This document shows, piece after piece, positions 8,402-15,720 of a stretch of 64,000 nucleotides of DNA (its first letter is position 1; every line of letters starts with the position of its first letter). The notes beneath the pieces are model-generated. The model was not told the origin of the DNA, searched no databases, and was given only the letters and a program-made list of their open reading frames with translations. Made by a program: the position numbers and the translations under genes. Origin of the DNA: Actinokineospora baliensis. GTDB taxonomy: Bacteria > Actinomycetota > Actinomycetes > Mycobacteriales > Pseudonocardiaceae. The DNA is taken from contig NZ_JAFBCK010000001.1 of NCBI RefSeq assembly GCF_016907695.1, positions 7,304,001-7,368,000 on the forward strand. Direction: 5' to 3'.

Positions 8402-9040
8402 TCAGCCCAGGTCGCGCAGCGCGCGTTGGGCGGCCTCCAACTCGGCCTTGAGCTGCTCGACCCGGCGCGTCTGGCGCTCGCGGGCGGTGGTGATGGCGAC
8501 GCCGATCGCCTCGCCGACCTCGGCGGGCAGCAAGCGCCCGACCTTGGCCACGTCGCCTGCGGGGACCGGGACCCAGCGGACCGTGCGCTTCTTGCCGACC
8601 AGCACGTCCACGCTCCACTCCCCCTCCGGCGTGGAGTGCAGGGTGACCGTGATCTCCACCGGCTGCTGGGGCTGCCTGCGCTGCCGGGGCTTCGGCTCGG
8701 CATCGCCGCCGGGTTCGATGCCCTCGACGACCGGTGCGGGCGCCTGCACGGGCACGGCGGCGGGGGCCGCCACCGCCTTGGGGCGGGCAGGCGGTTTGAC
8801 GGTGGTCAACTCGGCCGGGGAGAAGCTCAGCACGTCCCGCGAACCGTGCGGCCGCACCTGGATGAAGTCGCCCTCCGCGGGCTCGTCGAAGGCGATGACC
8901 TTGGCCTGCTGGCCGGTCTCGACGCCCACCGCGGCCGAGGTGAACCACACCGGGGTGGGTTTGCCCTCGGCCAGCGCCGCGCGCAGCCGCTCGATGTCCG
9001 CTTCGTCGAGGGCCTTGACCTCGGCCCGTGTCCCCGCCAT
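8402..9040 (-). CDS. conserved actinobacterial hypothetical protein (212 aa)
   Basis: The ATG at MAGTRAEVKALDEADIE has a strong GGAGGGG ribosome site, so the much longer frame upstream is not used. There is an N-terminal globular region (PVWFTSAAVGVETGQQ, with EGDFIQVRPHGSRDVLSFSP), a Pro/Ala-rich linker, a basic stretch EPKPRQRRQPQQP, then a second region that reads WSVDVLVGKKRTVRWVPVPA and ends in a heptad-like helix (ERQTRRVEQLKAELEAAQRAL). The layout suggests a nucleic-acid or protein-binding adaptor; this is inference. I believe it belongs to a DUF family of high-GC Gram-positives (possibly DUF6319) but cannot confirm it here. Confidence 0.75.
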   Translation of the reverse strand: MAGTRAEVKALDEADIERLRAALAEGKPTPVWFTSAAVGVETGQQAKVIAFDEPAEGDFIQVRPHGSRDVLSFSPAELTTVKPPARPKAVAAPAAVPVQAPAPVVEGIEPGGDAEPKPRQRRQPQQPVEITVTLHSTPEGEWSVDVLVGKKRTVRWVPVPAGDVAKVGRLLPAEVGEAIGVAITTARERQTRRVEQLKAELEAAQRALRDLG

Positions 9041-9154
9041 GCGCTTCCCCTCCGTCGCACCAACCGGGTGCCGAGTGTGCCGGGTGGCACCGACAGTCAC
9101 TCGTTCGGGCGGCCCGAGGTGCCACCGCGGGCGGCGGGACCTAGCTTCTCGGTG

Positions 9155-9391
9155 ATGAGCGTCCGGTACCTGTGGTGGCGAAGCTGCTACGACGGTGTGC
9201 TGCACGCCTTCCCGATGGCGGCGGGCGCCCGGCTGACCCACCAGCACTACCGCGCCTCGTGCACCCACGCCGCGCCGCCGGACCTCGCAGGCGACACCGG
9301 GGGTGCCGCGCAGGGGCCGCGCTGCGAGCTGTGCCTGCTCATCATCGGCGGCGCGGCGAGCGCGCGGCAGGCCGTCGGTCAGTCCATTTAG
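9155..9391 (+). CDS. small Cys/His-containing hypothetical protein (78 aa)
   Basis: It reads MSVRYLWWRSCYDGVLHAFP, then THQHYRASCTHAAPPDL, then GPRCELCLLIIGG. The pairs Cys-Thr-His and Cys-x2-Cys could form a small zinc site. The start is the ATG just after a GGTG; a GTG one codon earlier is possible. The last 4 bases overlap the end of the opposite-strand gene. No family name is recognised. Function unknown. Confidence 0.55.
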   Translation: MSVRYLWWRSCYDGVLHAFPMAAGARLTHQHYRASCTHAAPPDLAGDTGGAAQGPRCELCLLIIGGAASARQAVGQSI

Positions 9392-9582
9392 GACTCGCGG
9401 AGCCGGTACTCGCAGCCGTACTCCAGCGCGTACTGCAGGTCGTAGTGGTGCACGATCTTGGGGCCACCGTGCAGGTGCACGTGGGTGACCGTGGAGCGCG
9501 GGTCGACCGGGACGCTGGCGAGGGTGTCCACCCGCCCGTCGAGGGGTCCGCCGACGTAGCGGACGAGATAGGTCTCCGCCAT
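9388..9582 (-). CDS. small hypothetical protein (64 aa)
   Basis: It reads MAETYLVRYVGGPLDGRVDT and continues with HVHLHGGPKIVHHYDL, ending YGCEYRLRES. A purine-rich AGGGGCG lies before the ATG. The VGGPLDGR pattern recurs in short actinobacterial proteins of unknown role, as I recall. It is soluble, histidine-rich in the middle, and convergent with the 78-residue gene. Confidence 0.6.
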   Translation of the reverse strand: MAETYLVRYVGGPLDGRVDTLASVPVDPRSTVTHVHLHGGPKIVHHYDLQYALEYGCEYRLRES

Positions 9583-9784
9583 GGTGCGCCCCTTCCGCTC
9601 CGCGCCTCTGCGGGCAGTGTAAGTGCTCGGACCGACGTTTCCGCCGGTCCGATTCCGGCGATCGCGGTGCGGTCAACCGGATGGAGCAACCTCGGTGCGG
9701 CACCGCGGATTCCCGCGTACTGTGGTTGCCCCGCCTGCGGGGCGGAAGCCGAGTGGACGGCCACAGTGGACCGGGCAGGACCGC

Positions 9785-10825
9785 TCAGTCGCGCGCCTTG
9801 GACGGCTGCACCCGCTTGGGTTCGCCCGCCATCTTCGGGTACTCCGGCGGGTAGGGCAGGTCACCGAGGCCGTGGTCGCGCTCGTCGCGCTCGACCATCT
9901 CCAGCAGCGGCTCCAGCGAGTACGCCCGCTCGGCCACACCCGCGTGCAGGTCGCCGACCTCGGCGAAGCGGGCGGGCATGGTGAGCACGCTGAAGTCCTC
10001 CGGGTGCACCGAGCCCAGCTCGTCCCAGGTCACCGGCGCGGACACCAGCGCGCGGGCGGTGGGGCGGATCGAGTAGGCCGAGGCGATGGTCCGGTCGCGG
10101 GCCATCTGGTTGTAGTCGACGAAGATCCGGCTGCCGCGCTCCTCCTTCCACCAGCTGACCGTCACCTGCTCCGGCATCCGCCGCTCCATCGCCCTGGCCA
10201 GCGCGATCAGCGCCCGCCGGGCCTCCACGAAGGTCCACCGGGGCTCGACCGGGATGTAGAGGTGCACGCCGCGACCGCCGGAGGTCTTCGGGAAGGCGTC
10301 CAAGCCGAGCGACTGGAGCAGGTCCCTGGTCTCGAACGCGACGGCGACCGCGTCGTCGAAGTCGGTGCCCGGCTGCGGGTCGAGGTCGACGCGCAACTGG
10401 TCGGGGTGGTCGACGTCGCCGCGCGAGACCGGCCACGGGTGGAAGGTCAGCGTGCCGAGGTTGGCCGCCCAGGCCACCACGGCGAGCTCGGTCGGGCACA
10501 CCTCGTCGGCGGGCCTGCCGCTGGGGAAGGTGATCCGCGCGGTCTCGACGTAGTCGGGCGCCCCCTTGGGGACGCGCTTCTGGTAGAACGCGTCGCCGGT
10601 GTGGTCGCCGCGGGTGGAGAGCTTGGCGCCCTCGAACACCCCGCCCGGCCAGCGCTCCAGCGTGGTCGGGCGATCACGCAGCGCACCGAGGATGCCGGGG
10701 CCCACGGCCAGGAAGTACTCCACCACCTGCCGCTTGGCGATCCCCAACTCGGCGAAGTACGGCTTGTCCGGATTGGACACCCGAACCGACCGGCCGTCGA
10801 CCTCGATCTCCACCGCTGGCGCCAT
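9785..10825 (-). CDS. LigD-type polymerase/primase domain protein
   Basis: 346 residues from the ATG at MAPAVEIEVDG. This is the stand-alone polymerase domain of LigD-family end-joining proteins (archaeo-eukaryotic primase fold). The catalytic metal site is visible as RVDLDP (Asp about 147 and 149), followed by FPKTSGGRGVHLYIP with the nucleotide-binding Ser/His, and later RIFVDYNQMARDRTI. No ligase or 3'-phosphoesterase domain is attached. Such proteins (PrimPol-like in mycobacteria) fill gaps with ribo- or deoxynucleotides and can partner with LigC; ligC is about 4 kb away. It is divergent from hisS, with 83 bases between. Confidence 0.9.
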   Translation of the reverse strand: MAPAVEIEVDGRSVRVSNPDKPYFAELGIAKRQVVEYFLAVGPGILGALRDRPTTLERWPGGVFEGAKLSTRGDHTGDAFYQKRVPKGAPDYVETARITFPSGRPADEVCPTELAVVAWAANLGTLTFHPWPVSRGDVDHPDQLRVDLDPQPGTDFDDAVAVAFETRDLLQSLGLDAFPKTSGGRGVHLYIPVEPRWTFVEARRALIALARAMERRMPEQVTVSWWKEERGSRIFVDYNQMARDRTIASAYSIRPTARALVSAPVTWDELGSVHPEDFSVLTMPARFAEVGDLHAGVAERAYSLEPLLEMVERDERDHGLGDLPYPPEYPKMAGEPKRVQPSKARD

Positions 10826-10908
10826 GGCCACCAGCCTACGGGCGACCGGTAAACCCCGCGCACGGCTCGGTAACGTGGTCACACCACAACAGCGAAGGAC
10901 CGCACCCG

Positions 10909-12168
10909 GTGAAGATGGACAACAGCCCCGCCAGGGGCACCCGTGACCTGCTGCCCGCGACCGTCGCCGTGCGCGACCACGTGCTGGCGAGGATCACCGA
11001 GGTCTACCACCGGTACGGCTACCAGCGCATCGAGACGCCCGCGCTGGAGGGCATCGAGCGGCTCACCGGCGGCCAGGGCGGTGAGAACGAGAAGCTGATC
11101 TACCGGGTGCTGCGCCGCGGCCTCGACGAGGCGGTCGCCGCCGGGACACCGCTCTCGGAGCTGGTCGACCTGGGGCTGCGCTACGACCTGACGGTGCCGC
11201 TCACCCGCTTCTACGGCGCGAACCAGGCGAGCTTGCCGCAGCCGTTCCGGTCGTTCCAGTTCGGGCCGGTGTGGCGGGCCGAGCGCCCGCAGAAGGGCCG
11301 GTACCGGCAGTTCTACCAGTGCGACATCGACATGCTCGGCGAGGAGAGCGTGCTCGCCGAGGTGGAGCTGATCGAGGCGACCACCGAGGCGCTGGCCGCG
11401 GCGGGCCTGAGCGGGGCGACCGTGCGGGTGTCGGACCGGCGGTTCCTCTCCGCGCTGGCGGCGTCGGTCGGTCTGCCCGAGGAGGCCTGGACCGGTCTGT
11501 TCATCACCCTCGACAAGCTCGACAAGATCGGCTGGGACGGGGTGCGCGCCGAGCTGCCCGGCCGCGGGCTCGACGACGCCGCGATCGACCGGCTGCAGGA
11601 GAGCATCACCGGCCTGCAGGGCGGCGACCCGGCGACGCTGGGCAAGCGGCTGGCCGAGGCCGTGCCGGGTCTGCCGGACGAGGTCCTCGGCGACCTCACC
11701 GAGACCGCGTCTGCCCTGTCTGCGCTGCGCGACCTGCGCTGGGAGTTCGACCCGACCCTGGTGCGCGGCATGGGCTACTACACCGGCCAGATCTTCGAGA
11801 TCACGCACCCGGCCAGCTCCAGCTCCATCGCGGGCGGCGGGCGCTACGACAAGCTCATCGGCCGCTCCCTGGGCCGCGACGTGCCCGCGTGCGGGTTCTC
11901 CATCGGCTTCGAGCGGATCGTCGACCTGATCGAGGGCGCGGGCACCCGGGACGCGGTCGCGGTGCTCTACGAAGCGGACGTGCCACTGGGCGTGGTCACC
12001 GGGACCGCGCGCGAGCTGCGCCGCGACGGCCGCTCGGTGTCGCCGGTGCGCAGGCGCGGCAAGTTCGGCGCCCAGCTCGGCAAGCTGCAGGAGTGGGGTT
12101 TCACCTCGATCGTGCACCTCAAGGACGCCGAAACCCCAGGCGAGGAGCGTCCGCTCGGCGAGAGGTAA
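10909..12168 (+). CDS. hisS: histidine--tRNA ligase family protein
   Basis: 419 residues. The class II aminoacyl-tRNA synthetase motifs are present: ARGTRDLLP at the start, motif 2 FGPVWRAERPQKGRYRQFYQ, and the histidine-binding motifs VRGMGYYTGQIFE and AGGGRYDKLIG. A C-terminal alpha/beta domain (DVPLGVVTGTARELRRDG onward) corresponds to the anticodon-binding domain, though it ends rather early. The motif usually written RGLDYYT reads RGMGYYT here, so it belongs to a divergent branch and could be a second HisRS. The translation starts at GTG (VKMDNS); an ATG two codons later is equally possible. Confidence 0.82.
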   Translation: MKMDNSPARGTRDLLPATVAVRDHVLARITEVYHRYGYQRIETPALEGIERLTGGQGGENEKLIYRVLRRGLDEAVAAGTPLSELVDLGLRYDLTVPLTRFYGANQASLPQPFRSFQFGPVWRAERPQKGRYRQFYQCDIDMLGEESVLAEVELIEATTEALAAAGLSGATVRVSDRRFLSALAASVGLPEEAWTGLFITLDKLDKIGWDGVRAELPGRGLDDAAIDRLQESITGLQGGDPATLGKRLAEAVPGLPDEVLGDLTETASALSALRDLRWEFDPTLVRGMGYYTGQIFEITHPASSSSIAGGGRYDKLIGRSLGRDVPACGFSIGFERIVDLIEGAGTRDAVAVLYEADVPLGVVTGTARELRRDGRSVSPVRRRGKFGAQLGKLQEWGFTSIVHLKDAETPGEERPLGER

Positions 12169-12203
12169 GCCGCGTCACTGGACCGCCGGGTTACCGTTGG
12201 GGC

Positions 12204-12551
12204 ATGGTCACGGGAACGTTCGGGGACCGGGGCGACCCCAGCGGCGAGGAGCCCGACGGCGCGCGCCGCCGGGCGGCCGACGACCGGTTCACCGAGGACC
12301 TGGTCGGGCTGGACCCGGCCGACCCGGAGGCGCGCGCGTTCGCCGAGCACCTCGACCGGGTCGAGAAGGTCCACCCCAGCTACACCGTCGAGGGCTACCT
12401 GGGCGGGGTGCGCGACTTCGCCGAGTCGGCCAACCGGCTCGGCGGGCACCACCGGCTCACCGCGGGCATACTCGCGGCGCTCATCTTGTTGGGCGTGGTG
12501 GTCGCCGCGTGGGACGCGCTCGTCTTCATCGTCGGCGTCCTGTTCGCCTGA
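12204..12551 (+). CDS. small membrane-anchored hypothetical protein (115 aa)
   Basis: The N-terminal 85 residues are acidic and soluble (ADDRFTEDLVGLDPADPEA, then FAEHLDRVEKVHPSYTVEGY). A single C-terminal hydrophobic span follows (TAGILAALILLGVVVAAWDA). The topology suggests a tail-anchored membrane protein with a cytoplasmic head. It lies 35 bases after hisS and just before msrB, so it may be cotranscribed with them. No domain is recognised. Confidence 0.6.
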   Translation: MVTGTFGDRGDPSGEEPDGARRRAADDRFTEDLVGLDPADPEARAFAEHLDRVEKVHPSYTVEGYLGGVRDFAESANRLGGHHRLTAGILAALILLGVVVAAWDALVFIVGVLFA

Positions 12552-12579
12552 GCGGCCCCAGAAGGAGAGAAGACCAACC

Positions 12580-13029
12580 GTGGCTATGGAACCCGTGGTC
12601 GGCGCGACCCCGCGCGTGGTGAAGTCCGAGCAGGAGTGGCGCACGCAGCTCAACCCCAAGGAGTTCGCCGTGCTGCGCCAGGCGGGCACCGAGCCCGCGT
12701 GGACCGGCGAGTACACCGACACCAAGACGGCCGGGGTGTACCGGTGCCGGGCATGCGGGGCCGAGTTGTTCCGCAGCGACACCAAGTTCGAGTCGCACTG
12801 CGGGTGGCCGTCGTTCTTCTCGCCGCTGGCGGGCGAGAGCGTCGTGCTGCGCGAGGACCGGGCGCACGGGATGGTCCGCACCGAGGTGCTGTGCGCGAGC
12901 TGCCACAGCCACCTGGGCCACGTGTTCGAGGGCGAGGGCTACCCGACGCCGACCGATCAGCGCTACTGCATCAACTCGGTGTCGCTGACCCTGGTGCCCG
13001 ACACCTCAAGTCCTGGTCAAGAAGCCTAA
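12580..13029 (+). CDS. msrB: peptide-methionine (R)-S-oxide reductase
   Basis: 149 residues, the normal MsrB length. Zinc is held by two CxxC pairs (CRAC at 56/59 and CASC at 105/108). The catalytic Cys is in RYCINSVSL (about residue 130), preceded by the substrate-site HCGWPSFF and HLGHVFEGEG motifs. It reduces methionine-R-sulfoxide in proteins with thioredoxin as electron donor, in the cytoplasm. GTG start after a GAAGGAGAGAAG ribosome site. Confidence 0.96.
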   Translation: MAMEPVVGATPRVVKSEQEWRTQLNPKEFAVLRQAGTEPAWTGEYTDTKTAGVYRCRACGAELFRSDTKFESHCGWPSFFSPLAGESVVLREDRAHGMVRTEVLCASCHSHLGHVFEGEGYPTPTDQRYCINSVSLTLVPDTSSPGQEA

Positions 13030-13187
13030 ATCCCGCCAACGGGACCCCTAAATCTTGCTCAAGCACGCTTGTGCCCCCGGTCACACCGCGCGGAGCATGG
13101 TCGCCAGCCGGGACACCGAACCCGGTGGCACAGGGGGGAATCCGGTCGCGGTCAGCCGCGGCGGGCCTCCCCCGGGTAGGGGGAGCG

Positions 13188-14087
13188 ATGGATCAACCAT
13201 GGGGTGTTTCCGGACCTGATTTCCTGCGGGCGTACCTGATCGCCGCGGCGTTCGCGGTGTTGCTCGCGGCGGCTGCGCGGATCACGGCACGTACGGGCAA
13301 GGCCGTGGAAGTGGGCGGGGTCGGGCTGACCGAGTTGGCCTACCTCGCGGGCGGTCCGCGGCGGGTGGTGGAGCTGTCGCTGGCGCGGCTGCTCGACCGC
13401 GGCGCGCTGCGGGTCAACCGCGACGGCCAGGTCCAGGCGGTCGACGGGGTCCGGGTCGGCGGTGACTCGGTGGACCGGGCGGTGGGCGTGGCGCTCACCA
13501 AGCGCAAGGCGCGGGCGGCGACGCTGGTCGTCGGCGATGTCGCGGGGAGCGCGGCGGTCACCGCCGTTGCCGAGGGGATGGTCCGGCGGGGGCTGTTGGT
13601 CGCCGGGCGGCGGCGGTGGGCGCGGTTGTCGGCCCTGCCGATGGCGGTGGTCTCGGCCGTCGGCCTGCTGCGCTGGCTGCAGGAGCTGCGCCTGGCCGAC
13701 GACACCGGGTGGCTCACGGTCGCGGTGATCGGCACCTTCGGGCTGACCGCGCTGATCTGGACCAGGCCGATCCCACCGCGCACGTACGCAGGGGAGAAGG
13801 CGCTGGTGGAGTTCCGACGCGGCGGTCCAGCCGCCCCGGACATCGCCACCAAGACCGCGCGCGACGGGCTGGCCGGTCACCCGGACTTCCCGGCCGAGCG
13901 GCCGGTGCGGCGGCAGGCGGCCAAGCGGGTGCGGTCGGGGCAGCGCGCGAGCTCGAGCGCCGCGGCGTACGGGGCTGGCTGCGGCGGCGACTTCGGCGGT
14001 AGCAGCTGCGGGGGCAGCAGTTGCGGTGGCGGCGGGAGCAGCTGCGGCGGTGGCGGCGGAGGGTGTGGAGGTGGCGGGGGGAGCTGA
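13188..14087 (+). CDS. TIGR04222-type membrane protein with Gly/Cys-rich C-terminal tail
   Basis: 299 residues. The N-terminus has one membrane helix (RAYLIAAAFAVLLAAAA). A soluble winged-helix-like stretch follows (GLTELAYLAGGPRRVVELSL, LLDRGALRVNRDG), then two hydrophobic segments at about 145-190. I assign TIGR04222 from that layout. The last 35 residues are almost only Gly, Ser and Cys, with cysteines at about 265, 274, 279, 286 and 293 spaced in GGSSC/GGGGSSC units. The DUF692 gene begins 49 bases downstream. DUF692 (MNIO) enzymes modify cysteines in peptide substrates, so the tail is a plausible substrate; that is inference. The ATG follows GGGGGAGCG. Confidence 0.82.
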   Translation: MDQPWGVSGPDFLRAYLIAAAFAVLLAAAARITARTGKAVEVGGVGLTELAYLAGGPRRVVELSLARLLDRGALRVNRDGQVQAVDGVRVGGDSVDRAVGVALTKRKARAATLVVGDVAGSAAVTAVAEGMVRRGLLVAGRRRWARLSALPMAVVSAVGLLRWLQELRLADDTGWLTVAVIGTFGLTALIWTRPIPPRTYAGEKALVEFRRGGPAAPDIATKTARDGLAGHPDFPAERPVRRQAAKRVRSGQRASSSAAAYGAGCGGDFGGSSCGGSSCGGGGSSCGGGGGGCGGGGGS

Positions 14088-14136
14088 GCGCCCCGGGGGT
14101 GGGGAGAACTGGGGGGCGAAGGGGGAGGATGACGGC

Positions 14137-14940
14137 ATGGGTGAGCACCTGGGAGTGGGCATCGGCTGGCGGTCGGAGATCGACCTGACCGTCGAGCGGA
14201 TGCAGGGGGTCGACTTCGTCGAGGTGGTCGCGGAGAACGTGCACCGCGACCACCTGCCGGAGTCGCTGCGCTTGCTGCGCGAGCGGGGACTCCCGGTGCT
14301 CCCCCATGCCGTCTCCTTGTCGCTGGGCGGCGCCGAGCCGCTCGACACCGACCGGGTCGAGCACCTGGCGGCGGTGGCCGACCTGCTCGACGCGCCGCTG
14401 GTGAGCGACCACGTGTGCTTCGTGCGGGCCGGGGGGCTCGACTCGGGGCACCTGATGCCGGTGCCGCGGACCCGCGCGGCGCTGGAGGTGCTGGTGGCCA
14501 ACGTGACCCAGGCGCGGTCGATCCTGGGGCGGCCGCTGGCGCTGGAGAACATCGCGGCGCTGCTGCGCTGGCCGGACGCGGAGCTGACCGAGGCGCGCTT
14601 CCTGACCGAGCTCGTCGAGCGCACCGACTGCCTGCTGCTGCTGGACGTGGCGAACATGTGGGCCAACGCGCTCAACCTCGGCGAGGACCCGGCCGAACTC
14701 CTCGACGGCCTGCCCCTGGAGCGCCTGGCGTACGTCCACGTCGCGGGGGGCGTCGAGATCGACGGGGTCTACCACGACACGCACGCCCACGCCGTGCCCC
14801 AGGGCGTGCTGGACCTGCTCGGCGAGCTGTGCGACCGGGCGACGCCGCCCGGCGTCCTGCTGGAGCGCGACGACCGCTACCCGGCAGACGCGGTCCTGGC
14901 CGACGAACTGGCGGCGATCCGCGCGGTGGTGTCCCGGTGA
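14137..14940 (+). CDS. DUF692 / MNIO-family multinuclear iron oxygenase
   Basis: 267 residues, a TIM-barrel enzyme of the DUF692 family. The conserved ligand set is intact: His57 (LPHAVSLSLGG), Asp91-His92 (VSDHVCF), Glu137-Asn138 (ALENIAAL), Asp170 with Asn173/177 (LLLDVANMWANAL), His201 (YVHVAGG), Asp214/His216/His218 (HDTHAHAV), and Glu243-Arg244. Characterised relatives (MbnB, TglH, bufferin enzymes) use two or three irons to oxidise cysteines of ribosomally made peptides. Here the neighbour carries a cysteine-rich tail. The ATG follows GGGGGAGG by 8 bases. The stop overlaps the next gene's GTG. Confidence 0.92.
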   Translation: MGEHLGVGIGWRSEIDLTVERMQGVDFVEVVAENVHRDHLPESLRLLRERGLPVLPHAVSLSLGGAEPLDTDRVEHLAAVADLLDAPLVSDHVCFVRAGGLDSGHLMPVPRTRAALEVLVANVTQARSILGRPLALENIAALLRWPDAELTEARFLTELVERTDCLLLLDVANMWANALNLGEDPAELLDGLPLERLAYVHVAGGVEIDGVYHDTHAHAVPQGVLDLLGELCDRATPPGVLLERDDRYPADAVLADELAAIRAVVSR

Positions 14941-15272
14941 GCCGCGAAGAACTGGCCGCGGCCCAGGGAGAACTGCTGCGCGCCCTGCTCGCGGGCGGCG
15001 CCGCACCCGCCGGATTCGATCATCAGGCGCTGCGCGTGGAAGCGGACGCACTCCTGTCGAAACGGCGTCGAATCGTCAGCCAGATCGACCCGGAAACGGC
15101 CGAGAATCTCGGCGAACGATTCAAGGAATTGTTCAATTCCTACGCCTTGGCGAATCCCAGGCAGACCGGTTCACGATTTCGCGACGACGCCAGCGCATTC
15201 GCCGAGTGGGCGGTCCGCGGCGGTCACCTCACCGCACCCGGCGAGCGCCGGTGGTGGCGCCGCAAGGGGTAG
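14937..15272 (+). CDS. 111-aa protein coupled to the DUF692 enzyme
   Basis: It starts at a GTG that overlaps the DUF692 stop codon (GTGA), so the two are probably translated together. It is mostly helical and charged: REELAAAQGELLRALLAGG, HQALRVEADALLSKRRRIV, ETAENLGERFKELFNSY. The end is basic (ERRWWRRKG). Bufferin and TglH systems pair the MNIO enzyme with a helical partner that presents the substrate. This protein could be a shortened partner of that kind, or a regulatory subunit. In some streptomycetes a similar segment may be fused to the DUF692 enzyme; that is recollection only. Confidence 0.75.
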   Translation: MSREELAAAQGELLRALLAGGAAPAGFDHQALRVEADALLSKRRRIVSQIDPETAENLGERFKELFNSYALANPRQTGSRFRDDASAFAEWAVRGGHLTAPGERRWWRRKG

Positions 15273-15286
15273 GCGGGGTGGACAAC

Positions 15287-15338
15287 GGCCCGGTGGCGCC
15301 ACCCCCGAGGGGTGGCCGGCAGGTGGCGCCACCGGGCC
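15287..15338 (+). terminator. 16-bp perfect hairpin after the DUF692 cassette
   Basis: Two perfect 16-base arms (GGCCCGGTGGCGCCAC and its complement) flank a 20-base spacer that contains its own CCCC-GA-GGGG hairpin. It begins 15 bases after the 111-aa gene and lacks a T-run, as is usual for high-GC terminators. It closes the TIGR04222-DUF692 cassette. Confidence 0.75.
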
Positions 15339-15426
15339 GGGTGGGCCCGGCTCCCCCCGGATCGCGCGTGAGCCCCTGCCGAACCACGAAGCGATCAACG
15401 CGGGGTGCCCGCCCTGGTCGCAGGCG

Positions 15427-15588
15427 CTACCGCCGCCGGGGCTGGAAGATGCAGACCAGACGGGCCGCGGGGCCCCGGTCGGGGGCCGGGGGTGGGGTCG
15501 ACCACAGGGACGTGATGGACCAGACGACCTGTCTTCGGGGTCGCTCGCGCCCGGGAACCGCTGCGCGACAACCGATCCACTTGCTCAT
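15427..15588 (-). CDS. possible small basic peptide (53 aa)
   Basis: An ATG lies 5 bases after a strong GAGGAGG ribosome site. The frame reads MSKWIGCRAAVPGRERPRRQ and then VVWSITSLW, ending CIFQPRRR. It fills part of the gap between the DUF692 cassette and the VOC gene, and is cotranscribable with the VOC gene, which lies upstream on the same strand. The evidence is only the start site and the Trp/Arg-rich composition. It could be chance. Confidence 0.35.
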   Translation of the reverse strand: MSKWIGCRAAVPGRERPRRQVVWSITSLWSTPPPAPDRGPAARLVCIFQPRRR

Positions 15589-15720
15589 CGGTACCTCCTC
15601 GCCACTGGCCCACCGCCCTGGGCACGGGCGGTGCCGCCGACCTGGGATCGCGCGGTCCCCGGCGAGCCCGGCACGCGGTGGACGTCACTGGGGGGACGGC
15701 CACCGCCTGCCGGTCGAGCG

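Noticed and set aside
4429..10825. LigC and LigD-polymerase as a non-homologous end-joining operon
   Set aside because: The genes are on opposite strands and kilobases apart, with no Ku; they cannot be one operon.
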